DNA from: Tubiluchus corallicola
Lineage: Eukaryota; Priapulida; Priapulimorpha; Priapulimorphida; Tubiluchidae
NCBI GenBank assembly: GCA_030141605.1
Contig: JAQGDQ010000586.1
Location: 27,501 to 91,500, forward strand
DNA length: 64,000 nucleotides
Reading direction: 5' to 3'
Position numbers and translations under genes: made by a program. This document shows positions 12,099-25,600 of this stretch, piece after piece. The notes under the pieces were generated by a model. It searched no databases, had not been told where the DNA came from, and saw only the letters and a list, made by a program, of their open reading frames with translations. Numbering within the stretch: the first letter of the stretch is position 1; every line of letters begins with the position of its first letter.

Positions 12099-13258
12099 TG
12101 GAAAATGTTGAAATACCTAGCCGTGTTTGGAGAAATGCAGCGTAGAGGCAACAGAGTTGTATAAGCATTGATTTTTTTCAAATGTAGATGCACTGGTGGT
12201 GAGGCTGTACAGGAACCTAATTCAATGGGAAAATGTTGAATTACCTAGCCGTGTTTGGAGAAATGCAGCGTAGAGGCAACAGAATTGTATAAGTATTGAT
12301 TTTTTTTCAAATGTAGATGCACTGGTCTTGAGGCTGTACAGGAACCTAATTCAATGGGAAAATGTTGAATTACCTAGCCGTGTTTGGAGAAATGCAGCGT
12401 AGACGCAACAGAGTTGTATAAGTATTGATTTTTTTCAAATGTAGATGCACTGGTGTTGAGGCTGTACAGGAACCTAATTCAATGGGGAAAATGTTGAATT
12501 ACCTAGCAGTGTTTGGAGAAATGCAGCATAGAGGCAACAGAGCTGTATAAGTATTGATTTTTTTCAAATGTAGATGCACTGGTTGTGAGGCTGTACAGGA
12601 ACCTAATTCAATGGGAAAATGTTGAATTACCTAGCAGTGTTTGGAGAAATGCAGCGTAGAGTCAACAGAGTTGTATAAGTATTGATTTTTTTTTCAAATG
12701 TAGATGCACTGGTGTTGAGGCTGTACAGGAACCTATTCAATGGGAAAATGTTGAATTACCTAGCAGTGTTTGGAGAAATGCAGCGTAGAGGCAACAGAGT
12801 TGTATAAGCATTAATTTTTATTCAAATGTAGATGCACTGGTGGTGAGGCTGTACAGGAACCTAATTCAATGGGAAAATGTTGAATTACCTAGCCGTGTTT
12901 GGAGAAATGCAGCGTAGAGTCAACAGAGTTGTATAAGTATTGATTTTTTTTTCAAATGTAGATGCACTGGTGTTGAGGCTGTACAGGAACCTATTCAATG
13001 GGAAAATGTTGAATTACCTAGCAGTGTTTGGAGAAATGCAGCGTACAGGCAACAGAGTTGTATAAGCATTAATTTTTATTCAAATGTAGATGCACTGGTG
13101 GTGAGGCTGTACAGGAACCTAATTCAATGGGAAAATGTTGAATTACCTAGCCGTGTTGGAAGAAATGCAGCGTAGAGGCAACAGAGTTGTATAAGCAATG
13201 ATTTTTTTTCAAATGTAGATGCACTGGTGTTGAGGCTGTACAGGAACCTAATTCAATG
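12099..13258. repeat. 129-bp tandem array, nine copies
   Basis: The unit holds AAAATGTTGAATTACCTAGC, GTGTTTGGAGAAATGCAGCG and GAGGCTGTACAGGAACCTAA. Spacing is about 129 bp, with length changes in a T-run and small substitutions. A pair of neighbouring units is itself repeated near 12620-12880 and 12870-13130. No open frame crosses a unit. Confidence 0.96.
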
Positions 13259-14370
13259 TCAAGGATAATGTCAAGAGAACATTAAACAGGCAGCATGATA
13301 CACACAGGCAGTAGAGTACATTAAAGTACCAGAAATTCTTTTATGTTCAACAATTCATTTATTACCGAGCTTAGTGCTGCATAACTATAGCAGCCGTTCA
13401 TATACCACAACGCACTCCGTGCAATAACAGCCATTACTGCTTTAAATACCTACTAACCTTACGAGGAAAACCTGAATGCGAAAAAAGAAATTTATTCTAG
13501 TCATACACTGTTGTTGTTTTTCTTCTTCTTGTGTCAAGTTCATCTCTGAAAGCTATCGACAGGCCATAGAATTCCGAATAGGACGCAAATACGCCTGTTA
13601 AATGGATGGATCAGCCCCACATATATTGTCACATTGTTGGGGTTTCCATCATTCTAATGCAGGCTTACGATAAATTATGGATCTGCCCCATGTATAACAC
13701 CATTCACCGTTGTTCATGAACACATTTTTGGAATTTAGAATGTCCGTTGTTTGCCTCACAATGAGTAAATGACAGAGTTTTGTAGCTTACCCACACTGGT
13801 GAGAATTTCATTTATAAAACGGAAGTCATACCGGAAATACATGAATCAGACAAATAACATTCAACCGACTGTGTGGCGTATCCAAGCACAGTATTACTTC
13901 CATTCTACTTCTACTTAAACTTTTTTTATTTCCTAACAATTAAACACTTGCTTAATTAATCAATTTCTCTGTCGCGTTGCAGGAAAAAAATATGGAAGCC
14001 ATAGTTAAAGCTTGTACATATATTCATCTATATTGGTGTCAGTCTTATTTGGTTATCTGCCGTCATAAATCAGACTAATTCACTAATGCTGTAATTGAAT
14101 GGTATAAGAAGCAATATTTCAAGCATTTCAAAGAATTCGTTAAATTGACTTTTGGCGAATTCTCAAGAAATTCATTCATTCTGATTTCTGTGCATTCACC
14201 GATGCTGCATAGACGCTAAACATTTAAAGCAGAACCCCCCCCCCCCATTTTCATAAAGCCTAAAAATTCGTCTTGAAATTTTATACCACCTACATATTAC
14301 CTTTTCGTATGCACGGCTTGCATCGGTCGTAAGTTCTCGTAACGCTGTATAAATCGTGTAAATTTAAACT
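13259..14370. other. Unassigned intergenic sequence
   Basis: No gene or repeat family recognised. A run of C lies near 14237. Confidence 0.3.
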
Positions 14371-14890
14371 CCCGCGATGACCGTTAGGCGCAGCATTTTA
14401 ATGGTAGGTCGTTTGAAACAAGTTTAGATAACATTAAGTAAAGTTTGAAAAAACAATCAGAGCATTCAGTAGCATACATGTTACTTATTAAGTAAAATTT
14501 TAAACCACTGTATCTTATCAATAAGATTAAAAATACGTTTTTAGTTATTGGAGGGTGAGTCAGCAACATTTTACAAATTGGCACAAACATTTTAAATTAT
14601 TAGTCTAGTTACACAAGTCTTTCCAGCAGGTAGGCGAAATGTCAAGTAATATAACTTTGAATGGAAAGTTTTTGGGACATTGTTTAACATTTTCTTTTCT
14701 TCCCCTGATTTACTTTGTGCGTATATGACGTCATGTAATGGCGCCGTGTCAGAACAGTATTGCGGAATATCTAAAATGAAAACAAACAAAAATTAGTTTC
14801 AACGCGAGTACGATATGTGCATAAAATTGCTGTAAAGTACTGTAATTTTTTAAGGCGATTTTTCTGAAACTTGTGCCCCTCATATAGGTG
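14370..14890 (-). mobile_element. Family H copy 2 (inverted)
   Basis: Inverted relative to 11370-11815 and more complete, including the AAACTCCCGCGATGACCGTT end that is also found (inverted) at about 21450-21480. Short open frames inside are incidental. Confidence 0.7.
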
Positions 14891-15183
14891 CCCCTTTTCT
14901 TGTCCTTTAATCAAAGGCAATTACATTTCGTAAAAGGAGCACGAAGAATTCAGTTCAGTTCGACTTTTTGTTATTTATTCCAATTCCACGATGTCAAATT
15001 ACCATAATAATTTATTAAACATACTAAAATAACATGACATTTTCACATAATGATGTTGATTCACAGCAGGAATTCTAAATAAGTGGAAAATTAAAATTTG
15101 TGCAATCATAATTTTGTACATTGTTGCTGAGGACATCCATGTTCTGGAATGTTAATTACAATGTATGTTTATAATACTCCGGA

Positions 15184-15585
15184 ATAAGCCTTTTCACAGT
15201 TTCGTTGTGCACACGCGCATTTGGTGTAGGTCAAAGTTAAGTGTACCACAGCAACGATCACTACAACCGTTACGTGACACGCGGGTAAAGCAAAGCCTTC
15301 TGTCACATCAATTCAGTAACTTCAGTTGCTTTACATATACTACTTTACTTAATTATGCATTAGTCTGCATAGAGTGATTTACTAGCAGGATCTTGCTTGG
15401 GAACAAGAAAAAATGAACTAGGTAACGTGTTAGCTAGCTGTTATAACTGTTATTATTACAATAGCTTGGGCTGCGGGGCATTGTCAAGTGTACACAAATG
15501 CGTTGTCTGGTACACTTAACATTAACCTTTCACATTTTCATGATCGCTCATCAACTGCTGAAACTGTGTAAAAGCTTACTGCCTT
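15184..15585. mobile_element. Family M MITE copy 1
   Basis: Inverted ends AAGCCTTTTCACAGTTTC and GAAACTGTGTAAAAGCTTAC. An inverted relative lies at 28273-28670 inside MED18 intron 4. Confidence 0.65.
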
Positions 15586-16151
15586 TACGGTAAAAGTATT
15601 ATAGGCACTGTATTCGTGGAGCAACAGAACTTATTCCACAGGGTTGAAAATAAACGAAATTTTTTGCAAAATGTACTAAAAATGAAATCATAAGAACCCT
15701 TTTAAGCCTTGTAAATGATCGAGCAGCTTACAATAGCATCTGTGTTTGCAAACAAACTTTCACTATAAGTGTAACAGAATCTTATTTAACTACGAAACCA
15801 GAAATAAGTATCCCACACCACTACAGCATATGGAATGAAACAATGTAAACTTGAAAAACATACCGGAATCAAATCTGCCTTAAACGTGTGCGACTCTGAA
15901 TTATAACTACTGACGTACAAAATGATATACATGCATATACAAAAATTAATACTTAATATATATATATAATTTTCCATTATGTGATTATTGCATAAATTCG
16001 TGATTACCAAATTCTCACAGAAACGAGCAGCTTTAGTTACCAAGGCAACTTCGTTAAATTATGTACTTAAATGTACTTAAACAATGTATGACTGTGGAAG
16101 GTAACTCATTACATACAAAATTATATACATTTACAAACAATATACATTACA
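15586..16151. other. Unassigned sequence downstream of MED18
   Basis: No gene recognised. It includes a short (TA)n run near 15955. Confidence 0.3.
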
Positions 16152-16577
16152 CATACTTGGTTTGCCGAACAAAAGTGGGGAGACGTCGGTCCGAATTTGA
16201 CCATTATTTCCCGAAACTAAGCTAATGCAAGAGGTCCCGTGCATTAGACTCATCATAATGTAGAATAAATTGCCTAACTGTCTCAAAAACGTCGGCAATT
16301 GCCTAAGCACTGGCCGCTCCTATGCAAAAGTATATGAAAACTGTCTGCAATTGACTCAAATTACTCCTCATAATTGACTCTATATATTTATACATAGAGA
16401 TATACACGTGCTTACACTGACGTCCTTGATATAAACAAAGTAACTCCCCGCCAATTAGCGCCAGCTTGTGAAACAATGTACTGGGTCCGTAGTATGTGGA
16501 ACCTTTTAGCGGTCCAGATTTTGCATGATTCTTCTGCTATCCGTAAAAGCGACATCCGGCAAATCATTCTCCTTACA
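16152..16577. mobile_element. Family E MITE copy 1
   Basis: Starts TACTTGGTTTGCCGAAC and carries GGGGAGACGTCGGTCC, then CTATGCAAAAGTATATGAAA, ending near AAAAGCGACATCCGGCAAAT. It matches 34942-35373, where the ends are clean (CTCGGTTTGCTGGAC / GTCCGACAAACCGAG). Its inner end is only about 40 bp beyond the MED18 stop codon. Confidence 0.7.
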
Positions 16578-16617
16578 TTACTTACGGTCTTCTTACATTC
16601 TGTCAACCTCCATCTTG

Positions 16618-16660
16618 TCACTGCAGACGTCGTGTGTCAATCTTTTCCAACTGCAACAAT
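16618..16660 (-). CDS. MED18: MED18 exon 7 (last 14 codons and stop)
   Basis: 43 nt after TTGATAAAATACAG. One base completes the proline of QLKP, followed by LLQLEKIDTRRLQ and TGA. The human end is LVHLEKIDPKRLM. It lies 3.2 kb from exon 6, and the phase is exact. Confidence 0.92.
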
Positions 16661-19600
16661 CTGTATTTTATCAAGTTAAGAAAACTACAAACAACTGGTG
16701 CCAAACTAGAAAAAACTACCAATAAGTCGACCACAGGTAAATGGGATTCCTACTTAGGTTGCCACGAGAAAAATTCCAAAAACTGGATTCCAAATAAGAT
16801 GGGATGGGACAGAATGCCAACTTCAAAGTGTCAAAAAAGCCATGACACTTCTCAGTCTTAAAACAATTCTTTATGCATTCTAAGCGTCAGTAAAGTTTGA
16901 CACTGTTGGTTATAGTGTCTGTGACCACTGGAATTCCTGGAAATTCAATAAGAGGTTCCACAGGAATTGTGAGCGATGAAGAAGGGAACAAAACAGCAAA
17001 TTTCCTCATGAACAACCTTAACTCCTTCAACTGTAAGCGTTTGCTACATTTTGCATGGGTTCATGAAAGACTGCTCTCACTAAGCAGTGATTTCGTTACA
17101 TTTGACAATTTTGGTAGGTTTCTACTCCTCACACAATGGATTTTCATGCAAAATTATACATGAAATGCATTTGCTTACCTTAGACAAATTAAAAATTGAT
17201 TTTTGAAGTATAAATTGAAAAAAGCTTTCAGTAACTGCAGTGTTTCCACTGTAACAAAGTACAGTATTACTTGTGTGAAATCAGCTAATGTAGAAAATTT
17301 CAACTATCCAGACACAACATTCTGACACACTTATGGCCTCAAGTCCACTCTAATTTTAAGCAGAAATTCCTGTTAAAAGATGAAACGACCTTAATTTCAC
17401 TTTGGCTGATCGGTTGGTTTTTCCTGGAACTCTGTACATCAGCCAGATCTCTTGGGCTGCAGCAAGCAGGCGATCAATAAATTAGTGTGTACAATCACGC
17501 AAGTGTACACCAGACTAAGCTACTCAATAGACTAAGTTGGAGTGCCTGAAAAGGGCATGTTTTTCTTAATTTTATCCAATTAAATCACTTATAAATGTTT
17601 AGATAAATAGCATCATTGGATAGCCACGATTCTCCTGAATAGAACAGTACCTAATTTGTAATCGTTTAGTTATGTCTGTGCTCATATGGTAGCAGACAAG
17701 TCATAGATCTTGTAAGACTCATTTTGAATGATGCGGCCCGGATGTTAAATAGCAAATGTAATACAGATTCAAATAGTGTTAAGTAGGTGTGCCACAAGGT
17801 TGAATTTTAGCACCACTGTTATTTATTTCTCACGCAGAAGATATGAAGGCACGCAAAGGAGTTTATGAAAACATTTTCAGCTCATAGAGCGATTCAGTAA
17901 ATTACCCGGTGAGAGGTCATTGGTGGACTCGTTAATGTAGTTTTGCACTTTAAAAGCCTAAGCACAGTATTCGATGATGACTTACCACACTGTCAAATGG
18001 TTGTTGCGAAACCAGACCTAGTTCACTACAAAGAAGAATTCTCTAGAATGAGTTAGTGAACCAGAAAAGGAGTCCTTACCACATCAAGCCGATACATATT
18101 TTTGTCAGTGAAATCCATTGCAGGAAACACACTAATGGATGAAATTGCTTTGGAGCAATGCTAGTACACAAACCATCCAGGCGTGAAGCTGCTTAACTAA
18201 TGTAGTAAAGCACATGCTATGACAGCTCAGCTGTTCCTCTAAGCTACTGGTCCACAGTAACATGTGCGGGCATAATCAACTTAGGCATTAGAAGCCATTA
18301 CAAGTGCATCCATACTACTATTAAACAGTGACAGCTCAGTTTGTGATATTTTGCCCCCCCCCCCACTCAAAAACTCAAAATTCGGATGTAGTTTCTTTGA
18401 GGAAGATGAATATCCGTTAGGAGTAGACTCACGCTTAAACGACACCTCTAAATCTCATCAGAAAACAGAGTATGGTAACATCAATTGTTGCGAAATCCAA
18501 AGGGATGATGCTCCGGGGAAGAAGATGAGATCACAGATTCAATGACTTGGAATTCTACTCACAAAGACAAGTGAAACGTTTACTAAGCGTTAGTAAATGC
18601 CGCTTTAGCTACTTTGATAAACAATGGAAAATTCCGCAAAGAACATCAAGCTAACCCCTCGGCGGGGACTAGAGCGGATCGTTTCTAATTTGTTAAAACA
18701 TCAAACTTCATTAGTTAGCAATTAAACGCTTGACGCACGGTGAAAACTTAAGCAGCGTCCTGAGAGAGCTTGAGCTATTAGACAATTTGAAAGGCTCATT
18801 TTGTTGTTTGCGCTAATGACGGGAATTACGCTTGACAGTAATGCCACACTCGCTAGTGGGGAAAATACAACAAGAAGTATCCATAGCGACGGATAATCGT
18901 CACAAACTAATCAATCGACTGAGCTTTATTGTGTGACTGAAGATATGCTAGAATGAGCCAGGATAATTGTTCAAATCACTCATCTTTCACTACTTTAATA
19001 TATAAAAAGCACAAAAGCAGCAACAGTAACAACAGCAACAGCAACAGCGACAACAAGAACAGCACAGCAGCAACAAGAACAAGATCAAGGCCAAGGCCAA
19101 CAACAAGAACAAGACAAGAACAAGAAGAACAAGAACAAAAAGAACAAAAGCAAGAAGAACAAGAACAAAAAGAACAAGAACAAGACAAGAACAAGAAGAA
19201 CAAGAACAAAAAGAACAAGAACAAGAAGAACAAGAACAAGAAGAACAAGAACAAAAAGAACAAGAACAAGAAGAGAACAACAAGAACAAGAAAATAAGAA
19301 CAGGAACAAGAACAAAAACAACAGCAACAGCAACAATGGTAATGGCAACGCCAACAACAACAGCAACAACACCAGCAATGGCAACAACAACAACAAGCCT
19401 GAGATGAACAGCCAAGTGCTCAGGATGTGCTTCGTGACCGAAATTAAGCGATGGTGAAGTCGGTCACTGAACGGGTCCAGGTTCAATACTTGCTGGTTGT
19501 TTACCATGCAGAGAGAGGCTGTATTCATATTTGAATATTTGAATAAGCCTAAGGCACCTCCACTGGTTCAGTGTTTCATCTTAGAGAATAGTCCTCGATA

Positions 19601-22600
19601 ATGAACTAGGCTGTGATCTCGCCACAAAGACCGGCTAAGCAACCACAGTGAAACTAATGTTTTCTGTGTGAACAGGGTGTCACGTTACCAAACATACCAC
19701 CAGGCAAATGGCAAGGCATACACAAAAGCAACATCAAACAAACAACGACGAGGAAACAGACAGCAACAACAAAGTCCGCGACAATAACGACAATGATGGT
19801 GATGACCGCGACCAAGGATACGGTTTTAGTTGATCTGCAAATGTCCTCATGTCGTCTGCAACAGCATCCTGTGAAGAAAAACGAGACAAGTTTTACGACG
19901 AAACACGAGTAATCATAGAATAGTTTGACTGCCCTCAGTTTATAAAGTTAATGCTAAAGATAATTTATCACTTTCAATAGATTCAATATTGCTGGTGTCC
20001 ACAAAGGAAAGGCGCTTGATCACCCAAAAGCTAGTAATAGCTGTCAAAATATCAGACACTGATTAAATGCCAGAGAAAGTCAAAGTGTGGCAAAAAATGA
20101 TGCTTACAATAGCCCAAAAATCCGCACTTTGTTGGAGAAAGGTTGAGTAAAAAATTTCTTTTTTTGATCAAAATACAAAAGTTGAATATGCGGCCTTGAA
20201 AAAAGTAGTGTTTCAAGGTAAATTCTTTATAAATGTTAAACAGAACAGGGCCTAAGGTAGAACCATGAGGCACACCACTTATATGCGCAACTGGGCCTGT
20301 CCTGTTATTCTGTTCTATTCTCATCAATTAGTAAAATTTAATCACTTCTTAACCAGAAACAACGCCGACCTAAGTTAGGTGGAAAAGCCAAATGTGAACT
20401 AATAATTTCTACCTACATTTCGCAGTAGTGAATAACTGGTACTTGATTCATTATTCTCTATTACAATTGCAGACGTTTGTAACAAGTTAATTATGAATTT
20501 TTATTGTGTACTTGACGTAATACTTCTAAAAACTTTGGTTTTTGTGTAGAAAGTGCAAAAACATTATCAACTGATGTTAAACTCACTCCTAACGATCAAG
20601 GAAATGGCAAGCCAAAGTAGGCCTCAGAAAATTCGCAATAAAAAATTGTATCACCTAAGTATAATCTTAAGCGAATAAAGTACTCACGTTTTCGCATTTA
20701 CTCCAATTTTTGTAAAATATTTCAACCGCTGCAGTAAATGTTGGCGCAGACGTGTTTATTTAGTCCGCCAATTGAAAAGCCAGCACGTGACTGATCACGT
20801 GGCATGACATCAGTCGAACACAATCGCAGTGAGTTCTGAGCACGTGTACTATAAAGATTTGGGTTGTGGTTCTGTGACGGCATCCAATATGGCGCCACCA
20901 TGACAGTCTCGCGGGAGTATTTAAAATGAAAACAAACAGGAAATTCTTTTAACGTGAGTATGATAAATGCTTAAGATTGCCTCTAACTGTTATAATTCTT
21001 TAGCGAAAATTTTCTGAGACTTGCTTTAACTAGGCCTTTTCTTGTCATTTAACACCAAGGTTATTGACATTTAACTTCAAAGCTTTGTAATGGCCTAACA
21101 TATTAAAAGGGAAGAAAAGAGAAATTATTTTAAATTCTATCCCAAAAAAAACTACACAAAGATATGTTACTTAGAATTATGCTTACCTATTAGAAAGACC
21201 TATGTCATTAGAAAATAAATTAATAATTTAAAACATTCGTGCCACGTGGCAAAACAGCACTGCATTGACATCCCAGTGTGCACCACTGACTCACAAAAAA
21301 CACATTATTAATCTTACTGACAAAACAAAATACTTTATGCTTTTGTTTAGTTAGTCAAATGTGTGCTACGAATGCTCTGATTATTTTTCTCAAGCTATAT
21401 GCAATGTTATTTAAACTTGTTTCAAACGACTTACCGTTGAAATAGCTGTATCTAACGATCATCGGCGGGAGTTTAAATTTACAAGTTTTTAATCAGCGTT
21501 GCTACTAATGCAAGCTCTTTATGCAATAAGACAGCAATTTTTAAGCTTTATTTACGAAGAGTTTTTTCTTGCACTTTAACTAACATCCATTCTAGTCTAT
21601 TCCATACTTTTTGGATTCTATTCCATTCTGTTCTACTAGTGCAAGCACATGCGCACAAGCCGCACATCATAATCTGCTAATGTAGAGATAACACATCTAT
21701 AAAATACTCCGCTCCAGACACCTAATTATATCTGGAGGTGGGCGTTTGTTACTAGTAATCAAGGAGATTCTTTCCAAGGGATTATTTTACCTACAACGTC
21801 TTTGCAAATCACATAGCATCTCACTAAGTAATGAAGATTACACGCACGAGTCACTTAACAATCTAAACATTGCCACCAAATGACAAAAAGGCAACTGTAT
21901 GAAATGTCACAGACAAGATGAAAAGATATATGCAACACAATACTTACTCTGGACAAATTAGATACAGACATAAATTACATCAACGTCATTAATTCAAATC
22001 AAGGCAGTTAGTTAAAGGATATTCCTTTCTAAACAAATACCAGTCATAACTAGCAGTGAACATCAAACATTCAAATTGATTCGAACGAGATTTTTTAGTA
22101 TGTGACCAGTGGCATACCACAGGGAAGCGTGCTTGGACCTATTTTATTCACTATTTATATAAATGATCTTCTTGTCTGAGATAAATCCAAAAAATGTAAG
22201 ATATTCTTTGCAACACTATGAATTGATCCTGCCAGAATATGATATGTTCAGCAATTTGGATGGAAGAGGCATCGTCCTTTACGTGAAATCTAATTTGGCA
22301 CCAATCCAAGTCATGCACTTATCAAATATTTTCACCTCCTCTTTATGGGCTAAGATTGTTTTGCTAAATGGTAAAGAAGTTTTATTTGGAGACGTATACC
22401 GAAGTCCATCATCTGGTCATAAGGAAAATGAAAACCTGTTGGGATTGTTGGTACAGTTAGACAAAAGAAAAGAAAAACTGAAAGTATGTGGAGATTTCAA
22501 TTTTAGTAAAATAAACTGGAGTACGTGGAGTGCTTCTACACCAAAAATTAGTTTAGAGAACACATTCTTGGACACTCTACGTGATGGATATATGGAGCAG

Positions 22601-25600
22601 CTAGTAACTTTTCCAATTAGATATAGGGTTGGCCAAAATCCTACTTTATTGATTGTTAATAACCCGCACATTGTATCAAACCTGCAGTCACATTCACCAA
22701 TTGGCAAAAGTGACCACTTAGTTATATCATGCAGCATCGAAGCTTCCTGGGAAGTTAAGATTACTAATTATAAGAAGTATAACTTTTACAGTTAAGACAA
22801 GATAAGAAAAGCTATGACAAGCCAAGACCAGGCCAAGCAAGGCAAGGCAAGGCAAGATAACATAGGATAAGACAAGCCAAGACAAGAAAAGCTAAGACAA
22901 GACAAGACAAGACAAAACATTTATTCAGAATAACTTTACCAAGCAAAGCTCGTTTACAACAAGGTGCAGACTGGTGCACAGTTTACAAGCAACATTCAGG
23001 CTAATGCCAAAAACACCAGAACACACAGAAAATATGTCAAAATTTAAAAACAGCTCAAAAAGACGAAATTTAAAAGCACAGTACAATTAATTAGAATAAC
23101 GCACTTGATGAAATCTTTAAGGTGAACCTTAAACAAGTTGATACTGCTGTTGCTTCTTAATTCATTTAATAAAGAATTCCATACTTTAGCCCCCCTCCCC
23201 CCCCTGTAGTTTAGAGATGTTCGTCCAGCTCGTGTTCGACATAATGGCATTTCTAATTCATTTCTTGTGGCTGACCTAGTTCAATACGGATGCGAATGTT
23301 CAAAAATTTTGCTTATAAAGGATGTCGATTAACGGAGTGTTACTGCGAACACAAGCTCTGTGTGCAATAAGGCAGTATGTAAGCGATATAAAATTTCGAC
23401 GGATTTTTTTTAGCCTTAGTGTTTTCATGTACTTTGAGCTCTGACGAGAATTAGCACTATTTATTGTCAGTATAAATGAACAAACACACGGAAACTTGGC
23501 CCTGCAAAATTACTTTCATGCCTGTAGTTATCACTTGATAATTAGCCTTATTAGGCCACGCAGGCGACGCAAAACACAATTAGACCGGTAATTTGGGCGG
23601 TGGTAACACGGCACAGAACTGTCTATTTCCTTAATGAGGATGGCGCGGCTTCTCGGTGATAAAACTAATTAGAGCAGGTGGGCGTATATCATCAAAGATG
23701 CTGATGAGGCACAGGTGAGTTTCAGGTAATCTGATTATGCAGCATTTACTCATTCACTACAGCCGACAGGTGCTAACGAGCCACACGGCAAACAAGATGG
23801 ACGACAAGCATTGTTCGAGGGAGACAGAATTAGTCCGCCAACTCCATAAAGAGAGTAGAGCGCTCTTCCCTAGGTAGGCGTGAGCATCGAAGTTTTTTAG
23901 TTCGAATTCGATTCGAAGCTAAAATTATAGATTCGAATATTTCAGCACTTCAACTACGTACGTTCTTTATCATTAAAATGTTTGAAACATCGTGCAGTCG
24001 GCTCAATTTATCTATGATTTCTGTGCACAAATTTTTAAACAAATTATCAATACTGCAGAGGAAAATCAAGCAATATGCATGATCTTTGTAAGATCGCTTT
24101 TTACTGGTGGTTCGAAAATGTTGTTCGAGCATCTTTCCAACTCAATTCAAATTCGATGAGTTTGAAAAATTTTCAAACAAGTTTTCGAACCTAGGGACGT
24201 ATTCGAATTCGAAATACTGAAATTCGGTTAGATGCGAATTCGAAAGTTACAAATTCGATTCGATTTGAATTCGCGTAGTGACAGAGAATGCTCACCCCTT
24301 CTCCTAGGGAGAGTTTAGCATCCGGAAGTGACATCCGGAAAGACTGCGAAACGTTAAATAGACATTGCAAGTTTTAAAGATTTAAGTTTAACTACTTTAA
24401 AACTCGGGATATAGTAACTTTCATTCCAAAATCCATTACAACACATCAGCTAACCTTTCTCAAGCTGTCACCAGACATATTTAATAGATCGAGGGGTAGC
24501 AAAACCGTAATAAAGTGTCTCACCATGACTACAGTCAACCTCGGGTATAAGGTACTCGCTCATAAGGGACCACCAACACCGGTCCCGATTTTTCGTAACG
24601 TTTTCCTGTGTAAAAATCTTCGTATATACGGGACTTTCCGTTATAAGGGACTTTCGGTTATGAGGGACGACATCGTCAGGTCCCGCGTAATAGAAACCCA
24701 GGTAAATTACCTCGCGTATAAGGGACCCTATGATCAAAGCGAAATTGATGGATTTTCAACCTCAAATTTCCGCAAACTCGACCTTCGAACAGCTCGGTTT
24801 CCGCGGTCACATACATCTCGCATCACTGAAGGAGCTTCCTACGTACCGTTTGCACTGAATGTGTAGCAGTAATCCATAAAAATATGGGTAAAAGTACAGA
24901 AAAGTACAGGTCTAGATACACCCTCGGTCTGACTCAACTTCGGCTATAATGGACATCGGATATAAGGGACAATTTTTTCCAGTCCTGGAGACGTCCTGTA
25001 TATCCAAGGTTGGCTGTATATTCATTTACACAAAAATTCCAGAATAAATGTTTATCGAATAAAATGCTGGGATATTGACAGCTGACTCAAAAATACAGAC
25101 CAGGAAATAAATCAGGATTAAATTTAACTTGCGTTATAATGTGTGTTTAAAGTGCAAATTGACCAGACGGTATAGCTCGGTAGCGTGCTCGCTTCACGTA
25201 CGGGAGATCTCGGGTTCAGCTCCCGAATGAGTCATACCAAGGAGTTGAAAGTAGCAGCACTGGCTCTTCGACGAAGCACGCAGGTTTATTGAACTAACAT
25301 TGGGACAACCTTGGAAATAAGTATGCGTTACTTGAGGTGTTGTCCTTGGACTATGTCTTACACAAAATCCTACACGAGTCAACAATTGCATATTACTATA
25401 ATTATTATTATCACCATCATTATTATTATTACTATTATTATTGTCATCATCATCATCATTATTATCATTATTGTCGTCGTCGTCGTTGTCGAACCTAATC
25501 GTCGAACTACCTTATTCACTGTAATTTTTTCACAACAGCTGCACAATCTCTAGTTTTGCAAACACAGAAAAACAGAAATTCAAACAGTGCAAAATCCGAC

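Noticed and set aside
16412-16725. Several 65-70-residue frames near 16.5 kb
   Set aside because: They overlap a MITE and the terminal MED18 exon in other frames.
18953-19528. Glutamine/lysine-rich and leucine-rich proteins of up to 147 residues
   Set aside because: Translations of the AACAAG microsatellite on both strands.
24525-24866. 113-residue frame, with a similar one at 26735-27121
   Set aside because: Both lie in the same MITE family and differ by indels; no transposase motif.
25163-25240. Functional tRNA-Val gene
   Set aside because: Box A and B are present but the acceptor stem does not pair and a SINE body plus ATT tail follow.
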